DNA of 64,000 nucleotides from Manganibacter manganicus. Its GTDB lineage: Bacteria; Pseudomonadota; Alphaproteobacteria; Rhizobiales; Rhizobiaceae. Under the pieces are notes generated by a model. The model worked only from the letters and a program-made list of their open reading frames with translations, had not been told where the DNA came from and made no database searches. The translations under genes and the position numbers were made by a program. The stretch lies in assembly GCF_002075885.1 (NCBI RefSeq), contig NZ_MDET01000059.1:1-64000 (forward strand), given 5' to 3'. This document shows, in pieces, positions 43,353-51,028 of the stretch; the stretch's first letter is position 1; every line of letters starts with the position of its first letter.

Positions 43353-43808
43353 CGCTGGGCATCGGCACGATCGAAGGGCCAACGATTGAAGGGGCCTTGC
43401 GAACGGCGTCGGGCCAACAAGACTTCGCCCGACCACACGCCACTGCTTGCGGCCTAGGCCTTCGCTTCGATCTCGCTGTATGCAGCGCGGCAGTTGCGTA
43501 CCATCTGCACAGCGAGACTATGGTGCCTGACTGGTTACCAATGGCTGCAATGTTGGCCAGTCGATGAAACACAGCGCCCGAAACACTCTCTCTGTGGTGA
43601 CACGTTTGCTCGTACTTTCTTCCATCATCGGTGCACAAGATTCGCACCGTGCACCGCTACACGACCACATGGCCAGTCAATCTCGTCAAGGTGAGCCTAC
43701 GGTCTGAGCACGTAACATCTATCGATTCCAGACGGATTATGATGGTCGTGCCAAGGGTAGGCTACCTCGAGCCACGCAACCGACGCACTGCCTTACAATC
43801 AGCCACAA
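43353..43808. other. Intergenic region, no gene seen
   Basis: These 456 bases lie between parS and the 3' end of the histidine kinase gene. Several short open frames are present but none has coding character or a start with a ribosome site. I see no third parS copy or clear terminator. Confidence 0.4.
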
Positions 43809-45059
43809 TTATGCATTCACCGGGATCGCAATCTGCACTGAGGTCCCCGAACCAGGTTTCGACGCAATTTTGAGCTTACCCTTTAGCGCTGCAGCCATTT
43901 GGGCACACGCAGGCAATCCGAGCCCGGCATGACTTCCGGCCCTGGTTGTGAACAGCGGTTCGAAGGCTTGTCTGGCAACTTCGACTGCCATGCCCACTCC
44001 ATTGTCCTTAATCTCGACAGTCAATGTCCGCGTCTTTGTCAACTTGTGTCTGTGAACCGCAGCAGTAATCCTGACCAAACCGTAATTGCGACCCAGGAGC
44101 GCCACTTCTGCGTTCTTGAGCAGCTCGGACAGCATCACTCTCACCGGTGCCAACGGCACAACGCAAGCCCTTGCTTCAGCGGTCGCGTCGACCTCGAGTT
44201 CGCATCCGTCTGTGCTTAATTGATCCAGTACGACAGAGAATGCCGCTTTTCGTGTGTCAGTACCTGAATAGGCGAGGGACTTCATTCCGTCGGTTACGGC
44301 CTCAAGTTGGCCCACCGCCTTTTTCGCATCAATAAGCATCTCTGGATCACTCATTTGAGTAGGATCGAGATGGCCAAGAAACAAGCGTAAGGCGGTAACT
44401 GGTGACCGTGTCATGTGGGCATAGAGCGCCGAAAACGACTGTTGATGCTGGTCGCGCCTACGCGCATACACATAGCGCATATGAAGGATGGCGTAGCACA
44501 ACGTCGCAATGGCCAGCGCGGCACCGAACACCAAACGATTTCTCGAGGCGGCACTCGCGATATGTGCGGCCTCAGCCAGCGTCGACGTGTGTGCAACCGC
44601 TGCACCGGAAATCTGATACATCTTCTCTTTCGAATCAGCCACTGTGGTCATGGCGGAGTCCACGTCGGTCCCGCCATCCACCAGAGGACACACATGCAAC
44701 CTAAGATCCTTTTCAACCTCCTCCAGAAGCTTCGCGTCGCGTTCACCAAGGAACTTTTCGACATAATCCAGGCGAAGGAGTTGCGCTACATTCGTGCTTA
44801 AGAGGGTGAGGTTGTGACCGAGATCTGGCTCGAGCTGCCGCGTCACGGCCGTCAGACGAAGGTCACCGTCAAGTCTGGTCAGATATTCGCGAATCTGAGT
44901 GGTCCGCCACTGTACCTCGTAGGTCTCGCTGAAAATCCGGTTGGACTCAGCGCGATACTGTTCTGACCGAAAAAAGGTCCAGCCGCTTAGACCAATAGCA
45001 CCGGCAAGGAACACATAGGGCAGGGCGGTTCTGATACTTTCCGGGAAAGGAAGGCTCAT
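43809..45059 (-). CDS. Membrane sensor histidine kinase
   Basis: This 416-residue protein has two membrane segments (about 13-30 and 176-194) enclosing a periplasmic helical sensor, then a kinase. The phosphoaccepting histidine is probably H215 in ALYAHMTRSPVTAL, a divergent H-box. The ATPase motifs are clear: N-box SELLKNAEVALL, G1 DNGVGM, F-box FEPLFTT and G2 AGLGLPAC. It is the last gene of a three-gene operon, overlapping the middle gene by 4 bases. Its partner regulator is encoded first, and its position next to the T4SS suggests a role in conjugation control, which is inference. Confidence 0.85.
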   Translation of the reverse strand: MSLPFPESIRTALPYVFLAGAIGLSGWTFFRSEQYRAESNRIFSETYEVQWRTTQIREYLTRLDGDLRLTAVTRQLEPDLGHNLTLLSTNVAQLLRLDYVEKFLGERDAKLLEEVEKDLRLHVCPLVDGGTDVDSAMTTVADSKEKMYQISGAAVAHTSTLAEAAHIASAASRNRLVFGAALAIATLCYAILHMRYVYARRRDQHQQSFSALYAHMTRSPVTALRLFLGHLDPTQMSDPEMLIDAKKAVGQLEAVTDGMKSLAYSGTDTRKAAFSVVLDQLSTDGCELEVDATAEARACVVPLAPVRVMLSELLKNAEVALLGRNYGLVRITAAVHRHKLTKTRTLTVEIKDNGVGMAVEVARQAFEPLFTTRAGSHAGLGLPACAQMAAALKGKLKIASKPGSGTSVQIAIPVNA

Positions 45060-45619
45060 GTTGGCCTAATGGTTACGACAAACCATACCCAGATGGAATT
45101 TCTTGCTGGAATATAGGACGACGGGAGCCTGTCATACGGCCACACCAGAAAGATGGGCCCCTGCTCATCGGTAGTCAGTAGCGTATACTCTTCGCCTGCC
45201 GCGCATCGGCCAACGACGCGGTCCTGCTCGTCACAGCCACGTTCAATCGCAAGGATCGGATCGTAGGCCACAATCTCTTTCAGGGAGACCTCGGAGACGA
45301 AGTTGTTGTAGGCGACGAACTGAACGGAAACTCCGTCCATAAGGCCGTGACGTTCCAAAATATCGGCCACGCGAGGGCCACGGTATCTGATGGCCTCTCC
45401 GCGCTCCCTCCATGGAGTTTTTGTCTCCACTTCATCATTTAGAAATTCTCTTCGAAGACGCTCGATCGGATAGTGCTCGGCCACATCCGCGATGCGGCCT
45501 TCAACCACCAAGACCTTCGGATCGCTATCCGCTGCGATAGAACGAAGCGTTACATATGCAAGAGCGACCACCGCTAGTGACAAGGCACCAAAGTTCAGTC
45601 CGGTGAATAACCTGCACAT
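45056..45619 (-). CDS. Membrane-anchored molybdopterin-oxidoreductase-fold protein
   Basis: This 187-residue protein begins with a signal or anchor (about 10-30: ALSLAVVALAYVTL) and then resembles the SUOX/YedY-type oxidoreductase fold: ETKTPWRERGEAIRYRGPRV, VSVQFVAYNNFVSEVSL, IVAYDPILAIER and GPIFLVWPYD. The cysteine that coordinates molybdenum in true enzymes is replaced by threonine in TKTPW, so it is probably a binding rather than catalytic protein. I chose ATG 45619, which has GGGAGGG 5 bases upstream. It sits between response regulator and kinase and may feed a periplasmic signal to the kinase. Confidence 0.7.
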   Translation of the reverse strand: MCRLFTGLNFGALSLAVVALAYVTLRSIAADSDPKVLVVEGRIADVAEHYPIERLRREFLNDEVETKTPWRERGEAIRYRGPRVADILERHGLMDGVSVQFVAYNNFVSEVSLKEIVAYDPILAIERGCDEQDRVVGRCAAGEEYTLLTTDEQGPIFLVWPYDRLPSSYIPARNSIWVWFVVTIRPT

Positions 45620-45733
45620 GGTTTCCCTCCCATCGTTCAAAATCCGATCCTGAGGTATTTAATCCTGAGTTGCCTAGATCGATCCCTTCCTTAAATAACG
45701 CTTCGCCAGGGCTGCTTTCGCCAGTTGCTGCTG

Positions 45734-46360
45734 TCATAGACCCTTGGGCAAGCATCCCGCCTTTTTCAGCTTCGTTCTAGCTGTCTTATAATATTTCACG
45801 ACGCTATCGTACAATATTCCATGTTTTCTCGCCATCTCCTCGAAGACCAGCTTCTTCTTGGCACCAGGTTCGCGGCACATCACCGAAACGATAACTTCAT
45901 TCTCACGTGAACCAAGATAGGGAAGCAAAATCTCTGCAGTCTGATTTGCGTCGCTTGACAGTCGGACCGTGTATTCGCTGTTCTCTATGTCCTTGAGCAA
46001 CTCGCCAAATTGGCCCGGCTGCAATCCCATCTTCCCGAGATAGCTTCTTATGCCCAGAAGCCGGAACGACTTAGCCTCTTCCTGGTTGTCAGAACCCGTA
46101 ATGACGATGTGCATTGCAGTCGGAGACGCTTCGACAATTGACCGGACAATTCTGAAGCGGTCCTGTCGCGATGTGGGAGGGTAACCCGGAAGTCCCGGAT
46201 CAATCACAACGACATTGAAGGTGTGCTGCTTAAGCAGCCCTTCGGCCACATCCATGTTGGACGCGCCGGCGATCATTGCGTTGCGAAATCGCGCTTTGAT
46301 TTCTTGTGTCAGCGCGCGACGCATGAGGTCGTGATCTTCAATGATCAGGGCATGGTCCAC
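45734..46360 (-). CDS. Response regulator with C-terminal HTH
   Basis: This 208-residue protein has a receiver domain with acidic residues in LIIEDHDLM (D9-D11), a phosphoacceptor D54 in VVVIDPGLPG and TG in IVITGSDN. The C-terminal part (about 150-200: ENEVIVSVMCREPGAKKKLVF, ILYDSVVKYYKTARTKL) is a LuxR-like helix-turn-helix. It is first in the operon with the molybdopterin-fold and kinase genes. The target promoters are unknown; the adjacent T4SS operon is an obvious candidate. Confidence 0.8.
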   Translation of the reverse strand: MDHALIIEDHDLMRRALTQEIKARFRNAMIAGASNMDVAEGLLKQHTFNVVVIDPGLPGYPPTSRQDRFRIVRSIVEASPTAMHIVITGSDNQEEAKSFRLLGIRSYLGKMGLQPGQFGELLKDIENSEYTVRLSSDANQTAEILLPYLGSRENEVIVSVMCREPGAKKKLVFEEMARKHGILYDSVVKYYKTARTKLKKAGCLPKGL

Positions 46361-46560
46361 GAGCCATCCTCCCGCTCGTTATCATCTTACCCGCCCAATT
46401 CCCAAGGCAAGTGGACCTCAATTGGCCGCGATAGAAAAGGGGATACGCATACCCCCTTTATGGTCCAACGGGGATGCCGGCACCCCTACCAAGGGCGCGG
46501 ACTTACTGCCATGAAAGTTACAAACGCATTCCGCTTGCTCATCTTTTAGATGAAGACGTT

Positions 46561-46917
46561 GTGAGAAAGCCCTTGATAACCTCTCTCTTTTCACAGCCTG
46601 CAGATGATATCTCCTATGCTGTTCAGGCGCATCGGCGTGCCGTCCTGACGCGAAAGAATTTCGAGCGCTCCGTCAATCTTCCCTGGTCACTTTTTCTTTA
46701 TCCAGCTCGTCACATTATGCGCCGGCGTGAGAAACAGACCCTGGACGCATTGATTCGTGCTCAACCCAAATCCAATATCGATGCAGAAGAAAAATTGCTT
46801 TATCTAATTGCAGCACTAACTGCACAGGCTGCCAACGTCGACAGATCTCAAATCGGCACCGCGATTGCTACGCTCAATGCCCACAAGAGTGTTTTGTATC
46901 CGCTGATCAGCAAGTAG
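46561..46917 (+). CDS. Hypothetical protein of uncertain start
   Basis: The frame from GTG 46561 encodes about 118 residues, including RRAVLTRKNFERSVNLPWSLF and a helical end (EEKLLYLIAALTAQAANVD). The upstream codons to ATG 46474 have no family character, and a separate short ATG frame starts at 46511. Composition is plausible for a gene but there is no recognised motif. It is divergent from the response regulator. Confidence 0.4.
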   Translation: MRKPLITSLFSQPADDISYAVQAHRRAVLTRKNFERSVNLPWSLFLYPARHIMRRREKQTLDALIRAQPKSNIDAEEKLLYLIAALTAQAANVDRSQIGTAIATLNAHKSVLYPLISK

Positions 46918-47008
46918 CCTGCGATGTTCGCCGTGCATATCGCTGCCTGCGCGTCTTCTGGATAACGGTCAGCGCCATCGAGCAGAACGAGAAGTTCGCT
47001 ATCAGATA

Positions 47009-47494
47009 TTATTTCCTCAGGTTGAACCAGTGTCGCGTGACATTGCCGTCATCATGGCGAATGTCGAAGTAGTGTGGGTCTTCGCGCATAGGGCGGGGCA
47101 TGGTGACGGTCTCCTCGCAACCGTCTCGACCGCCAAAACCATTCGGGCAGCTATTGTGAACCTGCACACAGAGATCGCCCTGGCCAGCACCATGATCCTG
47201 GTTGCTGGACCCAACGCTCCATCCGGCAGGACATTCCTCATAGGCTTCATAGCCAGGCCTGCCGGTTCCCGCTTCGGGGCACGTGGGCCACGAAAAGCCC
47301 CATTTGCCCATTGCCGAGATCAGTCGATGCATCGGAGGGTGGCACGCGGGCACGCCACGCCACGCCGGGTTAGAGGATGAAGCGCACAGAAGCACCTCAC
47401 ATCCCCATTCGCTCGCTTCGGCGCGATCGGCAAACGAAACCCACGCCGCCGTGCACAGGGTTGCGGCAATCGAGGTTAGCTTGACAAATTTCAT
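47009..47494 (-). CDS. Exported cysteine-rich protein of rhizobial conjugative plasmids
   Basis: This 161-residue protein has a signal peptide (MKFVKLTSIAATLCTAAWVSF, cleaved near AEA at about 28) and eight or more cysteines in segments such as WGCEVLLCASSSNPAWRG, PACHPPMHRLISAM and FSWPTCPEAGTG. This pattern is familiar from uncharacterised proteins next to VirB operons on alphaproteobacterial plasmids. It is probably periplasmic and disulfide-bonded. It is the last gene of the four-gene minus-strand block with the SNase-like genes. Confidence 0.7.
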   Translation of the reverse strand: MKFVKLTSIAATLCTAAWVSFADRAEASEWGCEVLLCASSSNPAWRGVPACHPPMHRLISAMGKWGFSWPTCPEAGTGRPGYEAYEECPAGWSVGSSNQDHGAGQGDLCVQVHNSCPNGFGGRDGCEETVTMPRPMREDPHYFDIRHDDGNVTRHWFNLRK

Positions 47495-47515
47495 GAGGCG
47501 GCTCCTTCGATCAGC

Positions 47516-48211
47516 CTATCGATCTGTTCGTTTGGGACGCTTGCGCGCGTCCTCAAACGGTGGCGATATCTCGCTTTCACGTTCGGCAAGCAGGTTGAAA
47601 TCCGCGATCGGACGTCGGGACAGCGTCTGGTCGATAGCCTTGGCCCGCCATTCAGGCATGTCGAGCACGTAGGTCGCCCATATCCCGTGCCGGGCCGACA
47701 TGGCGTAATTCTGCCAGGTGAAATACTCGGAAGGCGCCGGCGAGTTCGCCCGAGCCCAGCCAACCCGCAACATCTCCAGTGCGAGATCGCGGCCACGCAC
47801 GGTGCAACGGCCGAGGAGGGCGCCTTCAGCGTCGCGAGCCTGAACGATGCAACGCACCTGTGCGTTGCCAATAGTGCGCTTCAGCCACGCCTTCGCCAGA
47901 GGACCACACGGTACCGGCTTCGGAACCGTGGTTTGGCCGTGGCGGCGCGGATCGTAGGACCATTGCGGAAGTTCACAAGCGTCTATCGAGGCAAGCCGTA
48001 CCTTGTGCCCGCCCTTTGGGAACCACAGTGTCCGGCCATCGATGACGGAGGTTCGGCCAAAGATTTTTGTTGTGGGGCTCGTGTAGGGAATTGCTTTCGT
48101 TTCAATAGGGGAGCGTTCTTGTTCGCGGAGGGCGTCTGCGGTGTGGGCCGGATAGGGCAGGGTGGTTATCATCAATGCGACCAAGGTCGATCTGACGGTA
48201 GTCGGCGTCAT
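47516..48211 (-). CDS. Thermonuclease (SNase)-family protein
   Basis: This 231-residue protein has a signal peptide ending near AHTA and an SNase fold: VIDGRTLWFPKGGHKVRLASIDACELPQ carries the arginine and glutamate expected at the active site (VRLASIDACE), and GRCTVRGRDLALEMLRVGWA matches the later conserved block. It could be a periplasmic nuclease or a catalytically weakened structural relative. It overlaps the next upstream gene by 4 bases. Confidence 0.8.
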   Translation of the reverse strand: MTPTTVRSTLVALMITTLPYPAHTADALREQERSPIETKAIPYTSPTTKIFGRTSVIDGRTLWFPKGGHKVRLASIDACELPQWSYDPRRHGQTTVPKPVPCGPLAKAWLKRTIGNAQVRCIVQARDAEGALLGRCTVRGRDLALEMLRVGWARANSPAPSEYFTWQNYAMSARHGIWATYVLDMPEWRAKAIDQTLSRRPIADFNLLAERESEISPPFEDARKRPKRTDR

Positions 48212-48750
48212 GGCGAGATTTTCCTACTGCTCGCGCTTTGACCAAGCAGAATGGCGGGATGCTGGACATCGTCAAATTGCCAGAGACCGACCTTCTTTTC
48301 TCGGGCGGCCTGCTCTATCACCGCATAGGCCGCATGGTAGGGCAGACCGCGAGCGTCGAGAGAGGCGAAGGCGAAACCTGAGGAGATCATCAGATTGGCG
48401 AGATCCATCCGGTCAGCGCCGATTGTGGCATAGCACGACACGAAGACAGTTCCTGCGGAACGTGCGACCTGCGCACACAAAGGCGCCGTGTCCGAAATGT
48501 AGGCCGCGAACACCACCAGGGATGCCTCACCGCAGTCGCGACGAGCACCGGCTGTGTCAGTGTAGAGAGTTTCGCGCAGACAGGCCTGTACGCCGAAGAG
48601 GCGGAAATGTCGGTCGCCCTCGTACCAACTGTCGCCGCTTTCGAGCGTCACGCCCGGTTTCAACTCGAAGTAACCCTCCGGCGGTGCAGCCATTACCGGC
48701 ATCGAACCGAATGTCAGCGCCAAGAGAAGGAGAAGGGCAGGGAACTTCAT
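48208..48750 (-). CDS. SNase-like exported protein
   Basis: This 180-residue protein starts MKFPALLLLLALTFG, a clear signal peptide, and has an SNase-like core (HFRLFGVQACLRETLY and a C-terminal YHAAYAVIEQAAREKKVGLWQ). The active-site pattern is only partly kept, so activity is uncertain. ATG 48750 overlaps the preceding stop (ATGA); an upstream ATG at 48777 is less likely. Confidence 0.7.
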   Translation of the reverse strand: MKFPALLLLLALTFGSMPVMAAPPEGYFELKPGVTLESGDSWYEGDRHFRLFGVQACLRETLYTDTAGARRDCGEASLVVFAAYISDTAPLCAQVARSAGTVFVSCYATIGADRMDLANLMISSGFAFASLDARGLPYHAAYAVIEQAAREKKVGLWQFDDVQHPAILLGQSASSRKISP

Positions 48751-49385
48751 TGCCCCGCAATCCTTGGATCGGCCCACATGCCGTAGCCACGCCGGCCAAT
48801 ATCCTCGGCTTCCTTCAAGTCAGTTCTTGCGGGCGTCCCATCCGGCCGCTTTGCTATGCGGTGGCTGCCAAGCGAAACCAGTTGCTCCTCGAACATGTCG
48901 ACGGAGTCCAGACTACCCGGATAGTTGTAATAGCCGTAACAGGTCGCATCTTGAGTCTGCGCTCCGATCTCACTGACGAAGGCTCGGCAGTAGATCACGC
49001 GCGGGGACTGGAGCAACGTCGCCAGTCCCTGTCGGGCATAGTCATCACAGGACCCGGCATAATCCTCCTTGCGGTTGACCATGTCGCCTTGGCACGTCTC
49101 AATTCCGTACAGGTGCACCGTCAGATTGGCGTCCACCCGGACGTCGGTGGCCGAGACCGCCTTGAACCCTGAAGCGGACGCATAGCCCTTGCGCTCCGAC
49201 ACTTTCCCCTGGCCGTCATAGTACTCCATGACCAGCACTGTCTTCCCGGGCGCCGCCAGCGAACGGATATAGGCATCGTCCACCGGCCCGGCCGCATAGG
49301 CCGGCAGGCACGCGCTGATCGCCATCAGGCAACCGGCTGCTTGTCTCATCCGCAGTCGCCTCCAGGTTGTCATCTTGCACGACAT
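48747..49385 (-). CDS. SNase-like exported protein, probably inactive
   Basis: This 212-residue protein is the first gene of the block. A signal peptide (MRQAAGCLMAISACLPAYAA) precedes an SNase-like fold (LTVHLYGIETCQGDM and YGMWADPRIAGQ). The usual arginine and glutamate of the catalytic segment are replaced (HLYGIETCQG), so a structural role is more likely than nuclease activity. ATG 49385 has GGAG 8 bases before it and is preferred to 49403. It is divergent from virB1. Confidence 0.65.
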   Translation of the reverse strand: MSCKMTTWRRLRMRQAAGCLMAISACLPAYAAGPVDDAYIRSLAAPGKTVLVMEYYDGQGKVSERKGYASASGFKAVSATDVRVDANLTVHLYGIETCQGDMVNRKEDYAGSCDDYARQGLATLLQSPRVIYCRAFVSEIGAQTQDATCYGYYNYPGSLDSVDMFEEQLVSLGSHRIAKRPDGTPARTDLKEAEDIGRRGYGMWADPRIAGQ

Positions 49386-49495
49386 TGGCCTGTCTCCTTC
49401 CATTTTGCAAGAAATAACACAATCAATTTGACATTGTTTTTTCTCTCACCTAACCATTCCAACATCCATCATTGCAAGGCTTTGGATGCGGGAAC

Positions 49496-50377
49496 ATGGC
49501 GACGCAAACTACATCACCTTCAATCGCGCCGCTTGTTGCGGTGACAATTCTCACGAGTATGTGCGTGGCGCTGCCGGGAGAAACCCGCGCGGCCGAGCAG
49601 TCGGCGCAATCGGTCGTTAATCCGATGTATGTGGGTGAATCCTATCGGTCACATAGCGAATTGCGGTCCGCAGACGCTGTCGCCGAGGAACGCTGGGCAC
49701 GGTCGCAAGACGACTACGTTCTGGGAGAGGGAGGCCAGATTGTTCCCCAGGAGAAGGTGCCCGAGGTCATCGAGCCGGCGGCGGCCAACGCGTACAGGTT
49801 TGATGAAACCCATAACCAATTTGATAGTGTTCTCCAGCAGGCAACAGTGGAGTGTGGACCTTCGCCGGCGACGCCAGCGGAGATCACCCGTCTCGTTATC
49901 GACGCGGCGCAACGACACAAGGTTGACGCCAGCTTTGCTGTCGCGATCATGACGGCCGAAAGCCGACTTGATCGGCTGCGCAATTCCCCCAAGGGCGCGC
50001 GGGGACCGATGCAGCTCATGCCAGAAACGGCGGAGCGATTCGACGTAGCCGATATCTGCGATCCACAAGAAAACATCGATGGCGGCGTCCGCTACCTGCG
50101 CGAACTGACCGACGAATTCCGCAACCCGTTACTGGTCGCCGCAGCCTACAACGCCGGTGAGGGACGTGTGCGAGAGCATGGCGGCATTCCACCGTTCAAG
50201 GAAACTGTCGGCTATGTCGCCGAGATCCTCAATATTCAGATGGGTCTTGATGGGAGTGGCCCGGGAGCACGCGAACGGCGTGGTGCGGCCGCAGACACTG
50301 CCCTTCCTTCCAATGCCAGCGGGATCATCACGTCGCGCGAGCGGGGTCAATGGCTCGGCGGCGTCATGCATTTCTAG
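49496..50377 (+). CDS. virB1: VirB1-like lytic transglycosylase
   Basis: This 293-residue periplasmic enzyme opens the T4SS operon. It has an N-terminal signal segment (about 12-32) and a C-terminal SLT domain with the catalytic glutamate in IMTAESRLD, GARGPMQLMPETAERF, and AAYNAGEGRVREHGG followed by IPPFKETVGYV. It cuts peptidoglycan so the secretion channel can be assembled. ATG 49496 is chosen over an upstream in-frame GTG-like start. virB2 follows after 12 bases. Confidence 0.9.
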   Translation: MATQTTSPSIAPLVAVTILTSMCVALPGETRAAEQSAQSVVNPMYVGESYRSHSELRSADAVAEERWARSQDDYVLGEGGQIVPQEKVPEVIEPAAANAYRFDETHNQFDSVLQQATVECGPSPATPAEITRLVIDAAQRHKVDASFAVAIMTAESRLDRLRNSPKGARGPMQLMPETAERFDVADICDPQENIDGGVRYLRELTDEFRNPLLVAAAYNAGEGRVREHGGIPPFKETVGYVAEILNIQMGLDGSGPGARERRGAAADTALPSNASGIITSRERGQWLGGVMHF

Positions 50378-50389
50378 CCGGAGGTCACC

Positions 50390-50725
50390 ATGAACGAAGT
50401 TTCTCACTCACCCGTCGCACGACCCGTAACGCAGCCCGTTGCCTTCTGTGGGTTCCTGTTCATCTGGCTCGTTCTCGCAGAACCCGCCTTCGCGCAATCA
50501 GGTGGCGCGTTCGCGCCACTGGAAACGGCCGTCCAGATGATCGTGGACTTCATCACCGGCCCGTTCGGACGCCTGCTCGCCATCATCGCTGTGATCGCGC
50601 TCGGCTTCCTCGCCTTCGCCGGACGTCTTTCCTGGTTCACCGCGGGCGCCGTTGTCCTCGGTATAGGTCTCGTCTTCGGAGCGCCGGCCATCGTCGACCA
50701 GATGATCGCGGCCGTGGGGAGCTGA
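50390..50725 (+). CDS. virB2: VirB2 pilin (TrbC/VirB2 family)
   Basis: This 111-residue pilin precursor has a long signal peptide ending AEPAFAQS (about 38) and two hydrophobic helices in the mature part (LLAIIAVIALGFLAF and AGAVVLGIGLVFGAPAIV), the usual VirB2 layout. It forms the conjugative pilus. GGAGG lies just before the start. virB3 follows after 3 bases. Confidence 0.9.
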   Translation: MNEVSHSPVARPVTQPVAFCGFLFIWLVLAEPAFAQSGGAFAPLETAVQMIVDFITGPFGRLLAIIAVIALGFLAFAGRLSWFTAGAVVLGIGLVFGAPAIVDQMIAAVGS

Positions 50726-50728
50726 GCC

Positions 50729-51028
50729 ATGCTTGAGTTCACCGATGAGAAGCCACAGTTGACGCCGCTGGTGATCGGCCTGACCCGACCTCCGATGATG
50801 TGGGGCATTCCGCTCAACGCCTTCTACATCATCGTCGGTTTTACGCTGATCGCCTTCCTGGTGAGCACGAGTTTCTGGTCGGCGTTGATCGCACCGCTGA
50901 TCTATCTTGCCCTCTTCGCCTTCTGCAGCCGCGACATCCGGATCCTCGATCTCGCCCAGATCGTTGGTCGCCGCACGCCGCGGACGCCGAACCGTCTGTT
51001 CTGGCGCACCAATTCCTACGGGCCATGA
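50729..51028 (+). CDS. virB3: VirB3 inner-membrane protein
   Basis: This 99-residue protein has the VirB3 pattern: PLVIGLTRPPMMWGIPLNAFY, a membrane hairpin about 29-66, and DIRILDLAQI near the end. VirB3 anchors the VirB4 ATPase to the inner membrane. It overlaps virB4 by 4 bases (ATGA). Confidence 0.9.
   Translation: MLEFTDEKPQLTPLVIGLTRPPMMWGIPLNAFYIIVGFTLIAFLVSTSFWSALIAPLIYLALFAFCSRDIRILDLAQIVGRRTPRTPNRLFWRTNSYGP

Noticed and set aside
43353..43808. Small frames between parS and the kinase gene
   Set aside because: None has a ribosome site, coding bias or a motif; they overlap each other on both strands.
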